64,000 nucleotides of DNA from assembly GCA_910588875.1 (NCBI GenBank), contig CAJURT010000001.1, forward strand, positions 62,001 through 126,000, in the 5' to 3' direction. The translations under genes were made by a program, and so were the position numbers. Position 1 is the stretch's first letter. Each line of letters starts with the position of its first letter. A model generated the notes under the pieces. It was not told the origin of the DNA. It made no database searches and saw nothing but the letters and a program-made list of their open reading frames with translations. Shown here piece after piece: positions 16,428-25,575 of this stretch. The DNA comes from an uncultured Lachnospiraceae bacterium. Its GTDB lineage: Bacteria; Bacillota; Clostridia; Lachnospirales; Lachnospiraceae.

Positions 16428-16928
16428 ATGAAAAAATATTTAAAAAAGAGTTTCATTATAGGCCTGTCAATCATGTTAATGGCAGTATCGACCATTACGG
16501 CCTATGCACAGAATAAAAGTTTATCAGCAGATGGAATGACAAGAATGTATGAGGGCGAAGGTTTTGTTCGTGCGGAAGCGTCACCAAGGGGACAGCTAAT
16601 CTCTTCTGTTCAGCTGGAGTTATCAGAAGAAGGTTATCATAGATTGGGGATCTATTCTGAAGTTCTATGCCATGTGGATATGAAAAAGATAAAGATGTCG
16701 GTTACTCTGCAGAAATACGTAGACGGCAGCTGGACCAATGTTCACCGCAAGGATGAGGAATGGCTGGCGGAGGACTATCCGGAATTATCTATGGCGATAA
16801 TTTCCTATGATCTTACCGGAATGTCAGCAGGCAAGTACCGCTTAAAAGGCGGGTATTCTGTCTTTGAACTGAATGGGAGCCTGCAGGAGTTTAAGACAGT
16901 GACGACATCATCACTGACGATTAACTAA
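16428..16928 (+). CDS. small secreted protein, DUF6147-like
   Basis: Exported protein of 166 residues. A signal peptide is clear: KKYLKKSF, a hydrophobic core, and cleavage after AYA-Q near residue 28. The mature part (SADGMTRMYEGEGFVRAEAS, ISSVQLEL, YRLKGGYSVFELNGSLQE) is beta-rich and resembles what I recall as DUF6147, often found beside ECF sigma/anti-sigma genes in Clostridia. No catalytic residues are evident. TTAGGAGGAAT directly precedes the ATG at 16428; an upstream ATG at 16401 has no such site. Confidence 0.6.
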   Translation: MKKYLKKSFIIGLSIMLMAVSTITAYAQNKSLSADGMTRMYEGEGFVRAEASPRGQLISSVQLELSEEGYHRLGIYSEVLCHVDMKKIKMSVTLQKYVDGSWTNVHRKDEEWLAEDYPELSMAIISYDLTGMSAGKYRLKGGYSVFELNGSLQEFKTVTTSSLTIN

Positions 16929-17037
16929 GCAGAAATTCTCTGCTTCATAATCCCGGAAATGTTGCGTTTTCGTTAATGCTTACATTATATACTGAATCCC
17001 TGGCTGCAGGATATGGATTCGGCGGCGGGATTTGGGG

Positions 17038-17067
17038 CTTATGGATGGGGCTTGCCCCATCCATAGG
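17038..17067. repeat. perfect 12-bp inverted repeat between convergent genes
   Basis: TATGGATGGGGC (17040-17051) and GCCCCATCCATA (17054-17065) with a 2-nt centre, extendable by two weak pairs. It would form a very stable hairpin on either strand, but neither side has a T-run, so it is not a textbook intrinsic terminator. A smaller hairpin (AAGCAGA/TCTGCTT) lies at about 16928-16946. Either may end transcription of the two convergent genes. Confidence 0.6.
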
Positions 17068-17101
17068 CTGTATCACAAAAATGCGGTTTTATAAGAATCT
17101 T

Positions 17102-17959
17102 TTAATCAAAAATACTCTCAACATCCCAGTCTAAGATGGTTCCGGAGACAGCGTCTATCTCGAATTCATATTCCAGCAGGTTATAGAAAAATTCGCCGTT
17201 ATAGATCAGCCGTCCGTCGTCGTATTCTTTGTATACCCGCCCCCAGGTGACCTGGTTATCTTTCAGGCCGGCCTTCTTTAGAGCGGCGGCTTTGGCATCA
17301 TTCAGGCTGATTTGATCCGGGTTTTCTTTTGCGGCCTGGCGGTTCGGGGCTCCTGATTTGCTGGTTGAAGCCTGAACGGGGTTTTTCTGGTGGAACCCGG
17401 CATGTTGGTGGGCATAGAGGCTGTCTGAGTCATAATCCCAGGCCAGGATCTCTCCGCTTTTTGCATCCACCTCGTATTCATATTTTTGGTAACTGGCGGT
17501 ATAAAATTCAAATTCGTAGATCAGCCGCCCATCATCAAGATCGGCATCTTTCTTTATGAAGGTTACCGAGTCTGCCGTTTTCCCTGCATGTGTCAGAGCA
17601 ATCTCCTCAGCCTGTGCCAAAGAGATGTTTTTACCGGAACCTTCAGAGGAGGGAAGAGATGTTTTCTTATAATCGATACCCAGGATTTCTCCGTTTTCTG
17701 CCAGGATTTCATAATCGTATTCTTCGTTGGTATTTGTGATAAATTCGACATCGAATACCGCCTTGCCATCCTCCAAATCCGGTTCTGACCGGATAAAGGC
17801 TACATCTTCTGTTTTCACGCCAGCGTTTTCCAGGGCAATAGATTTCGCCTTTTCTTCCGGGATCTGGGCGGCCAACACAGTTGTGGCAAATGCCGCCATG
17901 AAAAGCCCCGCTGCAAGGGCTGTCAGCGAAATCAAAGTTTTTCGTCTTACCATTTTCAT
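17102..17959 (-). CDS. secreted protein with three PepSY domains
   Basis: Exported protein of 285 residues. The signal peptide runs to VLAA near residue 31. Three PepSY-type repeats follow, each with AKSIAL/AEEIAL/AKAAAL-like helices and a later EYDYEI/KYEYEV/EYEFEI strand plus GEILGID/GEILAWD/GTILDWD. The domain is found in protease propeptides and in small inhibitors of extracellular proteases. With no protease domain attached, an inhibitory or chaperone role at the cell surface is likely, but is inference. No lipobox Cys is seen. It has its own promoter at 18013-18041. Confidence 0.85.
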   Translation of the reverse strand: MKMVRRKTLISLTALAAGLFMAAFATTVLAAQIPEEKAKSIALENAGVKTEDVAFIRSEPDLEDGKAVFDVEFITNTNEEYDYEILAENGEILGIDYKKTSLPSSEGSGKNISLAQAEEIALTHAGKTADSVTFIKKDADLDDGRLIYEFEFYTASYQKYEYEVDAKSGEILAWDYDSDSLYAHQHAGFHQKNPVQASTSKSGAPNRQAAKENPDQISLNDAKAAALKKAGLKDNQVTWGRVYKEYDDGRLIYNGEFFYNLLEYEFEIDAVSGTILDWDVESIFD

Positions 17960-18012
17960 AGCCTCCTTACTTAAAGATAATAAACTGCGCTGTTTGGGCA
18001 GTTCACATAGAT

Positions 18013-18041
18013 ATTATATTAGAATGAAAATAAAAAGTCAA
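18013..18041 (-). promoter_or_regulatory. sigma-A promoter of the PepSY gene
   Basis: Minus strand TTGACT (18041..18036), 17-bp spacer, TATAAT (18018..18013), about 55 bp before the ATG. Near consensus. Confidence 0.75.
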
Positions 18042-18117
18042 AGGAAGAGCATGGTTAGTCTATGAGGAATCAGGTGAAAAGATTAAACATTTCTGGGGAT
18101 GGAAATTTATGGCTGAT

Positions 18118-18155
18118 AAAAAACAGGCGGCATCTCCGGTTAGGAAATGCCGCCT
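18118..18155 (-). terminator. intrinsic terminator of the peptide transporter operon
   Basis: On the minus strand AGGCGGCAT pairs with ATGCCGCCT (18155..18147 with 18133..18125) around a 13-nt loop, followed by a GTTTTTT run. It lies 28 nt past the stop of the substrate-binding protein gene. Confidence 0.85.
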
Positions 18156-18182
18156 GGAAAATGAATTGGCTGATGTTTTCGG

Positions 18183-19745
18183 TTAGTCTTCTGTCACAAC
18201 AGCATTCTGATACTCGTGGGCGCCGATCTGGCTTAATGCCAGTCCGCTCAGCTTAGAGGTTGCGGCGATCACCTTGGTCTCGCTGTACAGGCCGATGATC
18301 GGGGTATCGGTTACCATATCATCATAGAGTTGCTTTAACAAGGCTTCCCGTTCTTCCCCCTCGCCGGTAGAGGCATATTTCACGTAGGTATCATCGAAAT
18401 TAGAGTTGTAATACCGGGAGAAGTTGTTTACGGAGGAGGACAGCAGCATGCCGTTAAACACATAATCTGCATGGCCGGAGTTCGTCTGCCAGAAGTCCAG
18501 CATCAAATCAAAGTCTTCCCCTGCTTCAATCAGGGAGAAGGAGGTATTGTCATCCTGGGTGACGATGTTTAAGGTGATTCCCACCTCTGCCAGCTGGCTC
18601 TGCATAACCTGGGCGATCTCGGTGTTGGTCTGGTTGGAGTTTGTCCACAGTGTGAGTTCAAAGCCATCCCCATAGCCTGCCTGCTGCAGGAGGGATTTGG
18701 CGCGCTCCGGGTCGTAGATGTTGGACTCGTATTCGCGGTAATCCTCAGCAGCCTGGGGGACAATGTTGTCGGACACGGTTCCGAAGCCGTATAGCAGAGA
18801 GTCCACGATAGTTTGTTTGTCAATGGCACATTCAACGGCTTTCCGCACGTCTGCATTCCCCACAGGGCCATCGGAATCACAATTTAACTCCATAAGGATG
18901 ATCTTCATGGACGGGCAGGTGAGGATCTGAAGATCCTTGTTTTCCTGAACCCGGGAGATATCATTGTTCGGAATATCATAGGCCACGTCCACTTCCCCTG
19001 TCTCCAGCATCATTGTACGCTGGGAGGCCTCAGGAACGATCTTCATGGTTAAAAACTGTGTCTTGGCAGGTTCGCCCCAATAGTCGTCGAAGCGTTCCAC
19101 AGTATAATAATCACCTTCCACGGCCTCTTTCAATTTATAAGGGCCGGTGCCGATGGGGTTTTCGCCAAAGGAGGCTTCATCATATTCAGCAGGAACCACA
19201 GCTGCCTGGGGCAGGGTAAGAATACTTAAAAAAGCCGGGTTAGGATCTTTTAACTTTACTGTGACATGATAATCATCATCAATGGTACAGCTTTCATAAT
19301 TGCCTACGAACAGGGCGCCTCTTTGGTCGATCAGATCCAATGTGAACTTTACATCCTCTGCGTTCATATCAGAGCCATCGTGGAATTTTACCCCTTCGCG
19401 GATGGTCAGTTTCAGGGTGGTATCATCCGCCCATTCATATTCCGTGGCCAGGCATGGCTGGGTCTTCATGTCGGAGTCATGGGTGAAGAGAGGGTCAAAC
19501 ATATTGTTGGAAATGGAATATGCCCGCTCCTGCTGCCCGATGGTGGCATCTAAGGTGGTCAGGTCATTGCCCTGGCAAAAGATAATCTCATCTTTTATAT
19601 TGCCGCTGCCGGCGGCATCGGCGGCCTCGCTGCCAGAGGGGGCGCTGCCGGCGGCACCTCCTGCCTCTTTGTTTGTCTCGCCTTTGCCACCACAGCCAGT
19701 CATCAACAGGCAGGCGGCAAGGCACATCACTAGTGCTTTTTTCAT
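18183..19745 (-). CDS. ABC transporter substrate-binding lipoprotein, peptide family (SBP_bac_5)
   Basis: Extracellular lipoprotein of 520 residues that captures di- or oligopeptides. The signal peptide ends with the lipobox LMTGC (Cys about 18), followed by a Gly/Ala/Ser-rich linker. SBP family 5 features: EYEWADDTTLKLTIREGVKF with HDGSDMNAEDV, then NPIGTGPYKLKE, and ADVRKAVECAIDKQTIV. It is the last gene of the operon and is followed by a strong terminator. The start follows GAGGAGG. Being distal to the ATPase genes is unusual for a binding protein, which normally needs the highest expression. Confidence 0.92.
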   Translation of the reverse strand: MKKALVMCLAACLLMTGCGGKGETNKEAGGAAGSAPSGSEAADAAGSGNIKDEIIFCQGNDLTTLDATIGQQERAYSISNNMFDPLFTHDSDMKTQPCLATEYEWADDTTLKLTIREGVKFHDGSDMNAEDVKFTLDLIDQRGALFVGNYESCTIDDDYHVTVKLKDPNPAFLSILTLPQAAVVPAEYDEASFGENPIGTGPYKLKEAVEGDYYTVERFDDYWGEPAKTQFLTMKIVPEASQRTMMLETGEVDVAYDIPNNDISRVQENKDLQILTCPSMKIILMELNCDSDGPVGNADVRKAVECAIDKQTIVDSLLYGFGTVSDNIVPQAAEDYREYESNIYDPERAKSLLQQAGYGDGFELTLWTNSNQTNTEIAQVMQSQLAEVGITLNIVTQDDNTSFSLIEAGEDFDLMLDFWQTNSGHADYVFNGMLLSSSVNNFSRYYNSNFDDTYVKYASTGEGEEREALLKQLYDDMVTDTPIIGLYSETKVIAATSKLSGLALSQIGAHEYQNAVVTED

Positions 19746-19777
19746 GAATTATTTCCTCCTCATTATAATGAATATAT

Positions 19778-20755
19778 TCAACTCTTTGCTCTTTGATCTG
19801 CGCAAAGGAGATGACAGGATACATAGTGCCCGGGAGAAGCCTCTGTTTCTTGTATTGGACGGGCACATTCCGGTTTGGCATGGGGGCAGCGTTTGGCAAA
19901 ACGGCAACCCTCTCCCATATTGATGGGGGAACTAAGTTCCCCCCGCAGGATCTCCCGTTCCATCTTAATGTCAGGGTCCGGGATGGGGATTGCGGACAGC
20001 AGCGCCTGGGTATAGGGGTGGAGCGGGCGCCGGAAAAGTTCCTGGGGTTTTGCCCGCTCAACCAGCTGTCCTAAGTACATTACAACGATATCGTCAGACA
20101 GATGCTTTACCACTGACAAATCGTGGGTAATAAAAAGGTAGGTCAGGCCCATCTGTTCCTGGAGATCCTGCATCAGGTTTAGAACCTGGGCCTGGATAGA
20201 CACATCCAGGGCAGATACGGGTTCATCACATACCACAAATTCAGGATTTAATGCCAGGGCCCTGGCAATCCCGATTCTTTGCCTGCGCCCTCCGTCCAGT
20301 TCGTGGGGATAGGAGTTTGCAAACCGGCGGGCAAGGCCCACCAGATCCATCATGTCTCCCACCTTCTTTTGGAGCCCCTGCTTATCATTTTTGCGGTAAA
20401 TCCCCTGTAACACCAAAGGGGCCTCGATTGCCTGGCTTACGGTCATACGCGGGTTAAGCGAGGAATACGGATCCTGGAAAATGATCTGCATTTTGGAACG
20501 CAATGCCTTTACTTGCTTTTTGTCGTATTTTACAATGTCTTCTCCGTTGAACCAGATTTCCCCTGAAGTAGGCTCCTGGAGGCGGAGAATCGTCCGCCCC
20601 AATGTGGATTTGCCGCATCCGGACTCCCCCACCACCCCTAAGGTTTTTCCCTTTTCAATGGAAAAGGAGATATTGTCCACGGCCTGAAGGGGGCCGCGGG
20701 GGGTATCAAAATATTTCTTAAGGTTTCGGACTTCCAGTAACCCGTTTTGTTTCAT
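19778..20755 (-). CDS. dppF: peptide ABC transporter ATPase, DppF/OppF type
   Basis: Cytoplasmic ATPase subunit of 325 residues. Walker A GESGCGKSTLGRTILRL, Q-loop IFQDPYSSLNP, signature variant LDGGRRQRIGIARAL (usually LSGGQ), Walker B FVVCDEPVSALDVSIQA, and H-loop ITHDLSVV. The C-terminal Cys-containing extension (EGCRFAKRCPHAKPECARP) is typical of Opp/Dpp ATPases and may hold an iron-sulfur cluster. The start overlaps the dppD stop by 4 bp, so translation is coupled. Confidence 0.94.
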   Translation of the reverse strand: MKQNGLLEVRNLKKYFDTPRGPLQAVDNISFSIEKGKTLGVVGESGCGKSTLGRTILRLQEPTSGEIWFNGEDIVKYDKKQVKALRSKMQIIFQDPYSSLNPRMTVSQAIEAPLVLQGIYRKNDKQGLQKKVGDMMDLVGLARRFANSYPHELDGGRRQRIGIARALALNPEFVVCDEPVSALDVSIQAQVLNLMQDLQEQMGLTYLFITHDLSVVKHLSDDIVVMYLGQLVERAKPQELFRRPLHPYTQALLSAIPIPDPDIKMEREILRGELSSPINMGEGCRFAKRCPHAKPECARPIQETEASPGHYVSCHLLCADQRAKS

Positions 20756-21741
20756 GATTCCTTAGCCCCCTTTTCCCATTCCCTCTCTGCTTTAAAACAA
20801 CGTACCTTATGGTTATTCCCCACAGAAATAAATTGTGGATGTTCCCTGCTGCATCTTTCAAATGCATATTTGCATCTGTCTGCAAAGGGACAGCCGGTTC
20901 TTTGGACGGTGGGATCCGGCATCAGGCCATCGATGGGGCTTAAGCGGCGCACATTCAGATGTACCTGGGGGATGGCGCCTAAAAGCCCCTCGGTGTAGGG
21001 ATGGAGGGTCTGTTTATAAATATCGTGGACAGTGCCGAATTCCACTACTTCCCCGGCATAGATGATTGCCACCTTCTCACACATCTGGGCCACGACACCC
21101 AGGTCATGGGTGATTAGGAGAGTAGCGGTATGGTACTTGTCACGCAGCCTGCGCATCATCTCCAGCACCTGGGCCTGGATGGTCACGTCAAGGGCAGTGG
21201 TTGGCTCGTCCGCAATCAATACCCTGGGGTTGCAGGCCAGGGCGATTGCAATAACCACCCTCTGCTTCATGCCGCCGGAAAACTGGTGGGGGAAATCACT
21301 TGCCCGCTCTGCAGGGATACCCACCGTTTCCAGCATTTCCAGGGCTTTTCTTTTTGCCTCTTCCTTCGGGCATTTCTCATGGACGCCGATCACCTCGGCG
21401 ATCTGGTCCCCCACCCGCATCACAGGGTTTAAGGAGGACATGGGATCCTGGAAAATCATGGAGATCTGGTTTCCTCTTACTGCCCGTATTTCACTGTCAC
21501 TGGCCATCAGCAGGTTTTTCCCGTCAAATTCAATGGTTCCGCCCTCAATCTTTCCGGGAGGATTGGGGATCAGGCGCATAATACTTTTGGCCAGGGTGGT
21601 TTTCCCGGCCCCGGTTTCCCCTACCAGCCCCAGGGTTTCCCCGTCATCCAGTTCCAGATCCACATGGTTTAAGGCATAGACGGTACCGTCTTCTGTATGG
21701 TACCGGACCTGCAGGTCTTTAATTTCTAATAAATGGCTCAT
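20752..21741 (-). CDS. dppD: peptide ABC transporter ATPase, DppD/OppD type
   Basis: Cytoplasmic ATPase partner of DppF, 329 residues. Walker A GETGAGKTTLAKSIMRL, Q-loop IFQDPMSSLNPVMRVGDQ, signature FSGGMKQRVVIAIALA, Walker B VLIADEPTTALDVTIQA, and H-loop ITHDLGVV. The C-terminus has the Cys-rich GCPFADRCKYAFERCSREHP. Gene order M28-B-C-D-F-SBP supports a single dipeptide or oligopeptide importer. It begins 13 nt after dppC. Confidence 0.94.
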   Translation of the reverse strand: MSHLLEIKDLQVRYHTEDGTVYALNHVDLELDDGETLGLVGETGAGKTTLAKSIMRLIPNPPGKIEGGTIEFDGKNLLMASDSEIRAVRGNQISMIFQDPMSSLNPVMRVGDQIAEVIGVHEKCPKEEAKRKALEMLETVGIPAERASDFPHQFSGGMKQRVVIAIALACNPRVLIADEPTTALDVTIQAQVLEMMRRLRDKYHTATLLITHDLGVVAQMCEKVAIIYAGEVVEFGTVHDIYKQTLHPYTEGLLGAIPQVHLNVRRLSPIDGLMPDPTVQRTGCPFADRCKYAFERCSREHPQFISVGNNHKVRCFKAEREWEKGAKES

Positions 21742-21754
21742 CCCTTTTCCCTCC

Positions 21755-22669
21755 TTATCGTTTCAGCTTTGGATCGAGGGCATCACGCAGGCCGTCTCCG
21801 AAGAGATTGAATGCGATCACCGCAAGGATCAGAAACAAACCGGGAAATACCGATATGTGCCATGCATCCCGCATATAGGTTCTGGCTGTAGTGAGGATCG
21901 CCCCCCATTCCGGCTGAGGCGGCTGCACGCCCAGGCCCAGATAGGAAAGCCCGGCCACGGCAAGGATGGAATCCCCGATCCCCAGGGAGACCTGGACCAG
22001 GATAGGGGCAAGGGCATTGGGCAGGATGTAACGAAACAGGATGGTAAAGTCACTGGCACCCACGGCGCGGGCCGCCTCCACAAATTCATTGTCCTTCACC
22101 GTCAGGACGGCGGCACGGGCAATTCTTGCATATTTGGCGATGCCCGACACAGCCAGGGCAAGGAGGAGATTCATGGTGCTTGTCCCCAGGGCAGCCACGA
22201 TGGCCATGGCTAAAAGCATATATGGCACAGCCAGCAGCACATCCATGATACGCATGATTGCATTATCCACCTTACCGCCATAAAAGGCAGCAACCATCCC
22301 GAAGGGGGCCCCCATAACAACCGACAGGGCAATGGCCACCACGCCGATGGCAAAAGACAGCTTGGTACCCCACAGGATCCTTAAAAGCAGATCCCGCCCA
22401 AACTCGTCACAGCCAAAGAGGTGTGCCATGCTGGGCTTTGCCAGGCGCAGGGAGAGATCCTGCTTGATGATATACTCATTATAAAAAGAATAGTTAGTAA
22501 TCTGGTCAATGGCCATGGTTGCAAGGATTGTGATAATAAAGAGAAGGATAATCACCAACCCGGCCACAGCCAGTTTATTGTGTTTAAACTGGATAACAGA
22601 CTGCTTCCACAGGGAGCGGACATTCCCCTCCTGCCCCTGCTGTTTCTCTGACTGATGAAGTGTACTCAT
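21755..22669 (-). CDS. dppC: peptide ABC transporter permease, DppC/OppC type
   Basis: Inner-membrane permease of 304 residues. The N-terminal cytoplasmic extension is followed by one membrane segment (LAVAGLVIILLFIITILATM). LFGCDEFGRDLLLRILWGTK is the OppC_N signature, and the EAARAVGASDFTILFRYILP EAA loop contacts the ATPase. The ATG at 22669 overlaps the dppB stop as ATGA, preferred over an upstream ATG at 22690 that would read into dppB. Confidence 0.94.
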   Translation of the reverse strand: MSTLHQSEKQQGQEGNVRSLWKQSVIQFKHNKLAVAGLVIILLFIITILATMAIDQITNYSFYNEYIIKQDLSLRLAKPSMAHLFGCDEFGRDLLLRILWGTKLSFAIGVVAIALSVVMGAPFGMVAAFYGGKVDNAIMRIMDVLLAVPYMLLAMAIVAALGTSTMNLLLALAVSGIAKYARIARAAVLTVKDNEFVEAARAVGASDFTILFRYILPNALAPILVQVSLGIGDSILAVAGLSYLGLGVQPPQPEWGAILTTARTYMRDAWHISVFPGLFLILAVIAFNLFGDGLRDALDPKLKR

Positions 22670-23634
22670 TTTTTCTTTGCCCTCTTCCATGTTGATTGAT
22701 ATTCAGACTTGATCCTGGGATCCAAGAACGCATACAAAAGATCCACAACCAGGTTGACAAGGGTGAATAGGATTGCCAGGGTAACGACGCTTCCCAGTAC
22801 AGCCGGGGTATCTTTGTAGGAAATGGAATCCACCACAAAGCGTCCTACGCCTGGCCAGGAGAAGATCGATTCTGTCAGCACGGAACCGCCTAACAGCGTC
22901 CCGAAATTCAGGCCGACTACAGTAACAATGGGGATCAGAGCATTTTTGAGCATATGCTTCCAGATCACCGCCCGTTCGGTCAGACCCTTTGCCCTGGCCA
23001 TGTCGATATAATCCTGCCGCACAACTTCCAGCACGGAAGACCTGGTGGTTCTGGCAATCAGGGCAGCATAGCCGCAGCCTAAGGTCAGTGTGGGAAGGAT
23101 TAAGCTGATGACATTGTCCGGAAAGCCATGCTGCATTCCGGAGGAAGGGAGCCAGCCCAGGTTCAGCGAAAAGATAATGACTAAAATCAAGGCAAACCAG
23201 AAGGTGGGCACTGCCATCAAAAAGAGGGTGATGAACATGGTGATGTTATCCAGTTTTGAATATTGTTTGATTGCGGAAATAATACCTACGGGGATGCCGA
23301 CCACCACGGAAAAGATGATACCGGAGGAAGCCAGCACAACCGTATTGCCAAGCCGCCCGAGGATCAGTTCAAAGACATCCTTCCCATTGCGGTAGGAGGT
23401 GCCCAGATCTCCATGGAGCAGCCCCAGAAGAAAACGCCCATACCGTAGGATAAAGGGGTCGTTGAGCCCCATGGATTCACGCAGGGAGGCAAGGGCAGCC
23501 TCGGTGGCATTGCTGCCAAGGATAATACGGGCCGGATCACCAGGGGCAAAGTCCATAATTGTAAACACCAAAAAGGTTGCCCCGATGAGTACCGGGATTG
23601 CCATGATAATCCGTTTTAATATGTATCGAAACAT
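22666..23634 (-). CDS. dppB: peptide ABC transporter permease, DppB/OppB type
   Basis: Inner-membrane permease of 322 residues. It opens with MFRYILKRIIMAIPVLIGAT, typical for DppB, and has DFAPGDPARIILG. The EAA loop is DYIDMARAKGLTERAVIWKH, followed by LLGGSVLTESIFSWPGVGRF. Six membrane segments are expected. Directly follows the M28 peptidase gene with a 15-nt gap. Confidence 0.94.
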   Translation of the reverse strand: MFRYILKRIIMAIPVLIGATFLVFTIMDFAPGDPARIILGSNATEAALASLRESMGLNDPFILRYGRFLLGLLHGDLGTSYRNGKDVFELILGRLGNTVVLASSGIIFSVVVGIPVGIISAIKQYSKLDNITMFITLFLMAVPTFWFALILVIIFSLNLGWLPSSGMQHGFPDNVISLILPTLTLGCGYAALIARTTRSSVLEVVRQDYIDMARAKGLTERAVIWKHMLKNALIPIVTVVGLNFGTLLGGSVLTESIFSWPGVGRFVVDSISYKDTPAVLGSVVTLAILFTLVNLVVDLLYAFLDPRIKSEYQSTWKRAKKK

Positions 23635-23649
23635 GTTTACCGTCCTTTC

Positions 23650-25416
23650 TTACTGCGCCTGCCAGCGGTATAACTGAAGTTCGATTGCCTCACAGACCCC
23701 GTCAAGCTGGAAGACCATCCGGTTTCTCTGGCGCACAAAATCCGTACAGGACATAAGGTAACGATCCCTGGGGGTATTGTCCTTATGGACTCCCAGAAGG
23801 GAGGAAAACACTCCGTAGGGGAGATGTTCCACAGCATAGTCATGCCCGTAGGGGCTTGTATAGGTGAACTTCAGGCGAACCAGTTCCCCGGCGGTCCGGA
23901 TAAGGATGTCATCCGTTTGCGGATGGTTTTTGATGGCATCACACAGCCGGTTTACAGCCAGGCATGTCCGGTCAATGGCAGAAAGCACAGGGCTTACGTC
24001 AAAATCCGGATCCAGGCGCCTGGAAAATGCTTCAAAATATGCTTTCATTTCATTCATGAAACCAACCATATCAAGGGGCAGGGGATCTGCCATGGCATAG
24101 CGGCATACCAGCCGGGCGGCGATCTCACAATCCCTGGCAAGGACATCCTCCCCGATTTTATCCAGGGTATCTTCTTTTGTGTGCCACCAGTAGAAGGGGC
24201 CTCCCACGCCGAAAGCCGCCGGCATTGGCACTGGGTCCAAGATATCCTCTGGAGGGCAAGGACGGGGAGTGTCTTCACGGTCAATATAAAACTGAGGTGC
24301 AATGGATACCGGTGTGAGGGCTCCCCAGAAGGTCTGGTCGCTGGAACGGTCCAGGGGACGGTAGGGAAGGGGTCTTCTTTGGTTGTAGCAGGAAAGGAAT
24401 TCGTCGTTGAAGCCGGTTCCCTCCATGCCAGTCATGTCAAACCTGACAGCATTGCTTCCCCGGCATCCGCAGATATCCATATTGATGTGTGCCACACAAT
24501 TCTTCCTGAGGGATTCGTAATAATGGTCGCAATACCAGGTGGAACCGGAATAGCGTCCGTCAGAATGGCCGGACCACCAGGCGATAACCACAGTGCGGTT
24601 AAGCCGGTCCTGATGCTTCTTTAAGGCACGGGCTGTCTCCAGCATCAAAATATTGGCAGCGCCGTTGTCGGTCATGCCTTCATACCAGGAATCATAATGT
24701 CCGCTGAGGAGGACAAATTTTTCACTTTTTCCTGCAATGGTTGCCACCGGGATGCTGGATTCCACAATGCGGTTATCCATCTGAATATCCAATCCCACCT
24801 CCACGGGGCCGTTGGCAGCCAGTTCCCTGAGCAGTAGCCCGTCATTTTCAACCACCTGTACACAGGGAAGATAGGGGTACAGATCCCTGTCCCGGCTGCC
24901 GGGCATCCCCCAGACGCCGCCCATGGTATCGTGGTGAAGCAGGTCTTTGGGCCAGATTGCGATTATACCAGATGCCCCTGCCCTGGCAGCTTCATAATAG
25001 AAGGAAAAGGAAATGTCGTAGGTCAGTATAATTTTACCCTTCATCCCCTGGTAACGTTTCTCTGATTCCAGGCCTGTCAGTGTATCCTGCATACACCATT
25101 CATCCCATAAAAGTTCCCCCTTAAGGCCATGGGCTTCCCCGCTATAGACCGTGGCGGTTGCTTCCATGCAAAGGGCTTCGGGCTTCTTTACAGAAACACT
25201 GGCTGTAAGCGGCAGGCTCCGGAGCAGCGGATAGCGGAGGCGTTCATTGGGGACGCCTGCCTCATCTAGCTGGCGGCATATATAGTCCACCGCGGCTTCC
25301 CCCTGGGGAGAGCCTGAGTAGCGTTCCAGCTTGCTGAATACCTCTGCGTCCCGTTTCATCCGGTCCAGATCCAGTTCGTTTCGTAGTGTCTTTTCTAATT
25401 CATCATATGTATTCAT
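23650..25416 (-). CDS. M28-family zinc peptidase
   Basis: Predicted aminopeptidase-type metalloenzyme of 588 residues with no signal peptide, so probably intracellular. A PA-type insert is likely (about 95-220). Di-zinc site candidates are His240 (SGHYDSW), Asp250 (MTDNGAAN), Asp314 (INMDICG) and His412 (WWHTKEDTLDKI). The usual EExGxxGS motif is replaced by WSGHSDGRYSGS (His284, Asp286). The catalytic Glu pair is therefore absent at this place; the variant may define a subfamily, and activity is unproven. As the first gene of the peptide importer operon it would hydrolyse imported peptides. Promoter at 25477-25505. Confidence 0.85.
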   Translation of the reverse strand: MNTYDELEKTLRNELDLDRMKRDAEVFSKLERYSGSPQGEAAVDYICRQLDEAGVPNERLRYPLLRSLPLTASVSVKKPEALCMEATATVYSGEAHGLKGELLWDEWCMQDTLTGLESEKRYQGMKGKIILTYDISFSFYYEAARAGASGIIAIWPKDLLHHDTMGGVWGMPGSRDRDLYPYLPCVQVVENDGLLLRELAANGPVEVGLDIQMDNRIVESSIPVATIAGKSEKFVLLSGHYDSWYEGMTDNGAANILMLETARALKKHQDRLNRTVVIAWWSGHSDGRYSGSTWYCDHYYESLRKNCVAHINMDICGCRGSNAVRFDMTGMEGTGFNDEFLSCYNQRRPLPYRPLDRSSDQTFWGALTPVSIAPQFYIDREDTPRPCPPEDILDPVPMPAAFGVGGPFYWWHTKEDTLDKIGEDVLARDCEIAARLVCRYAMADPLPLDMVGFMNEMKAYFEAFSRRLDPDFDVSPVLSAIDRTCLAVNRLCDAIKNHPQTDDILIRTAGELVRLKFTYTSPYGHDYAVEHLPYGVFSSLLGVHKDNTPRDRYLMSCTDFVRQRNRMVFQLDGVCEAIELQLYRWQAQ

Positions 25417-25476
25417 GATGGTTTCCCCCGGGTTTTTCGCACAATCGCGTTAATGTGTTAAAAACAAATATGATTA

Positions 25477-25505
25477 ATTATAAATATTCTGTATAACATC
25501 GTCAA
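25477..25505 (-). promoter_or_regulatory. sigma-A promoter of the M28-dpp operon
   Basis: Minus strand TTGACG (25505..25500), 17-bp spacer, TATAAT (25482..25477), 61 bp before the M28 ATG. Near consensus. It lies directly after the HNH gene stop, so the operon can be expressed without the upstream defence pair. Confidence 0.8.
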
Positions 25506-25575
25506 CTGATTTTTCAAAAAAACATGAAGTTTTCCTGGTGTTTTTGGAGAAATCTGTAAGAAAAAATTCTTTGCA

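Noticed and set aside
18057..18256. Short frame upstream and across the end of the substrate-binding gene
   Set aside because: It overlaps the terminator and the 3' end of the lipoprotein gene and has no ribosome binding site.
23785..24624. Open frame of 279 codons opposite the M28 peptidase
   Set aside because: Antisense shadow; the minus-strand gene has zinc ligands, promoter and operon context.
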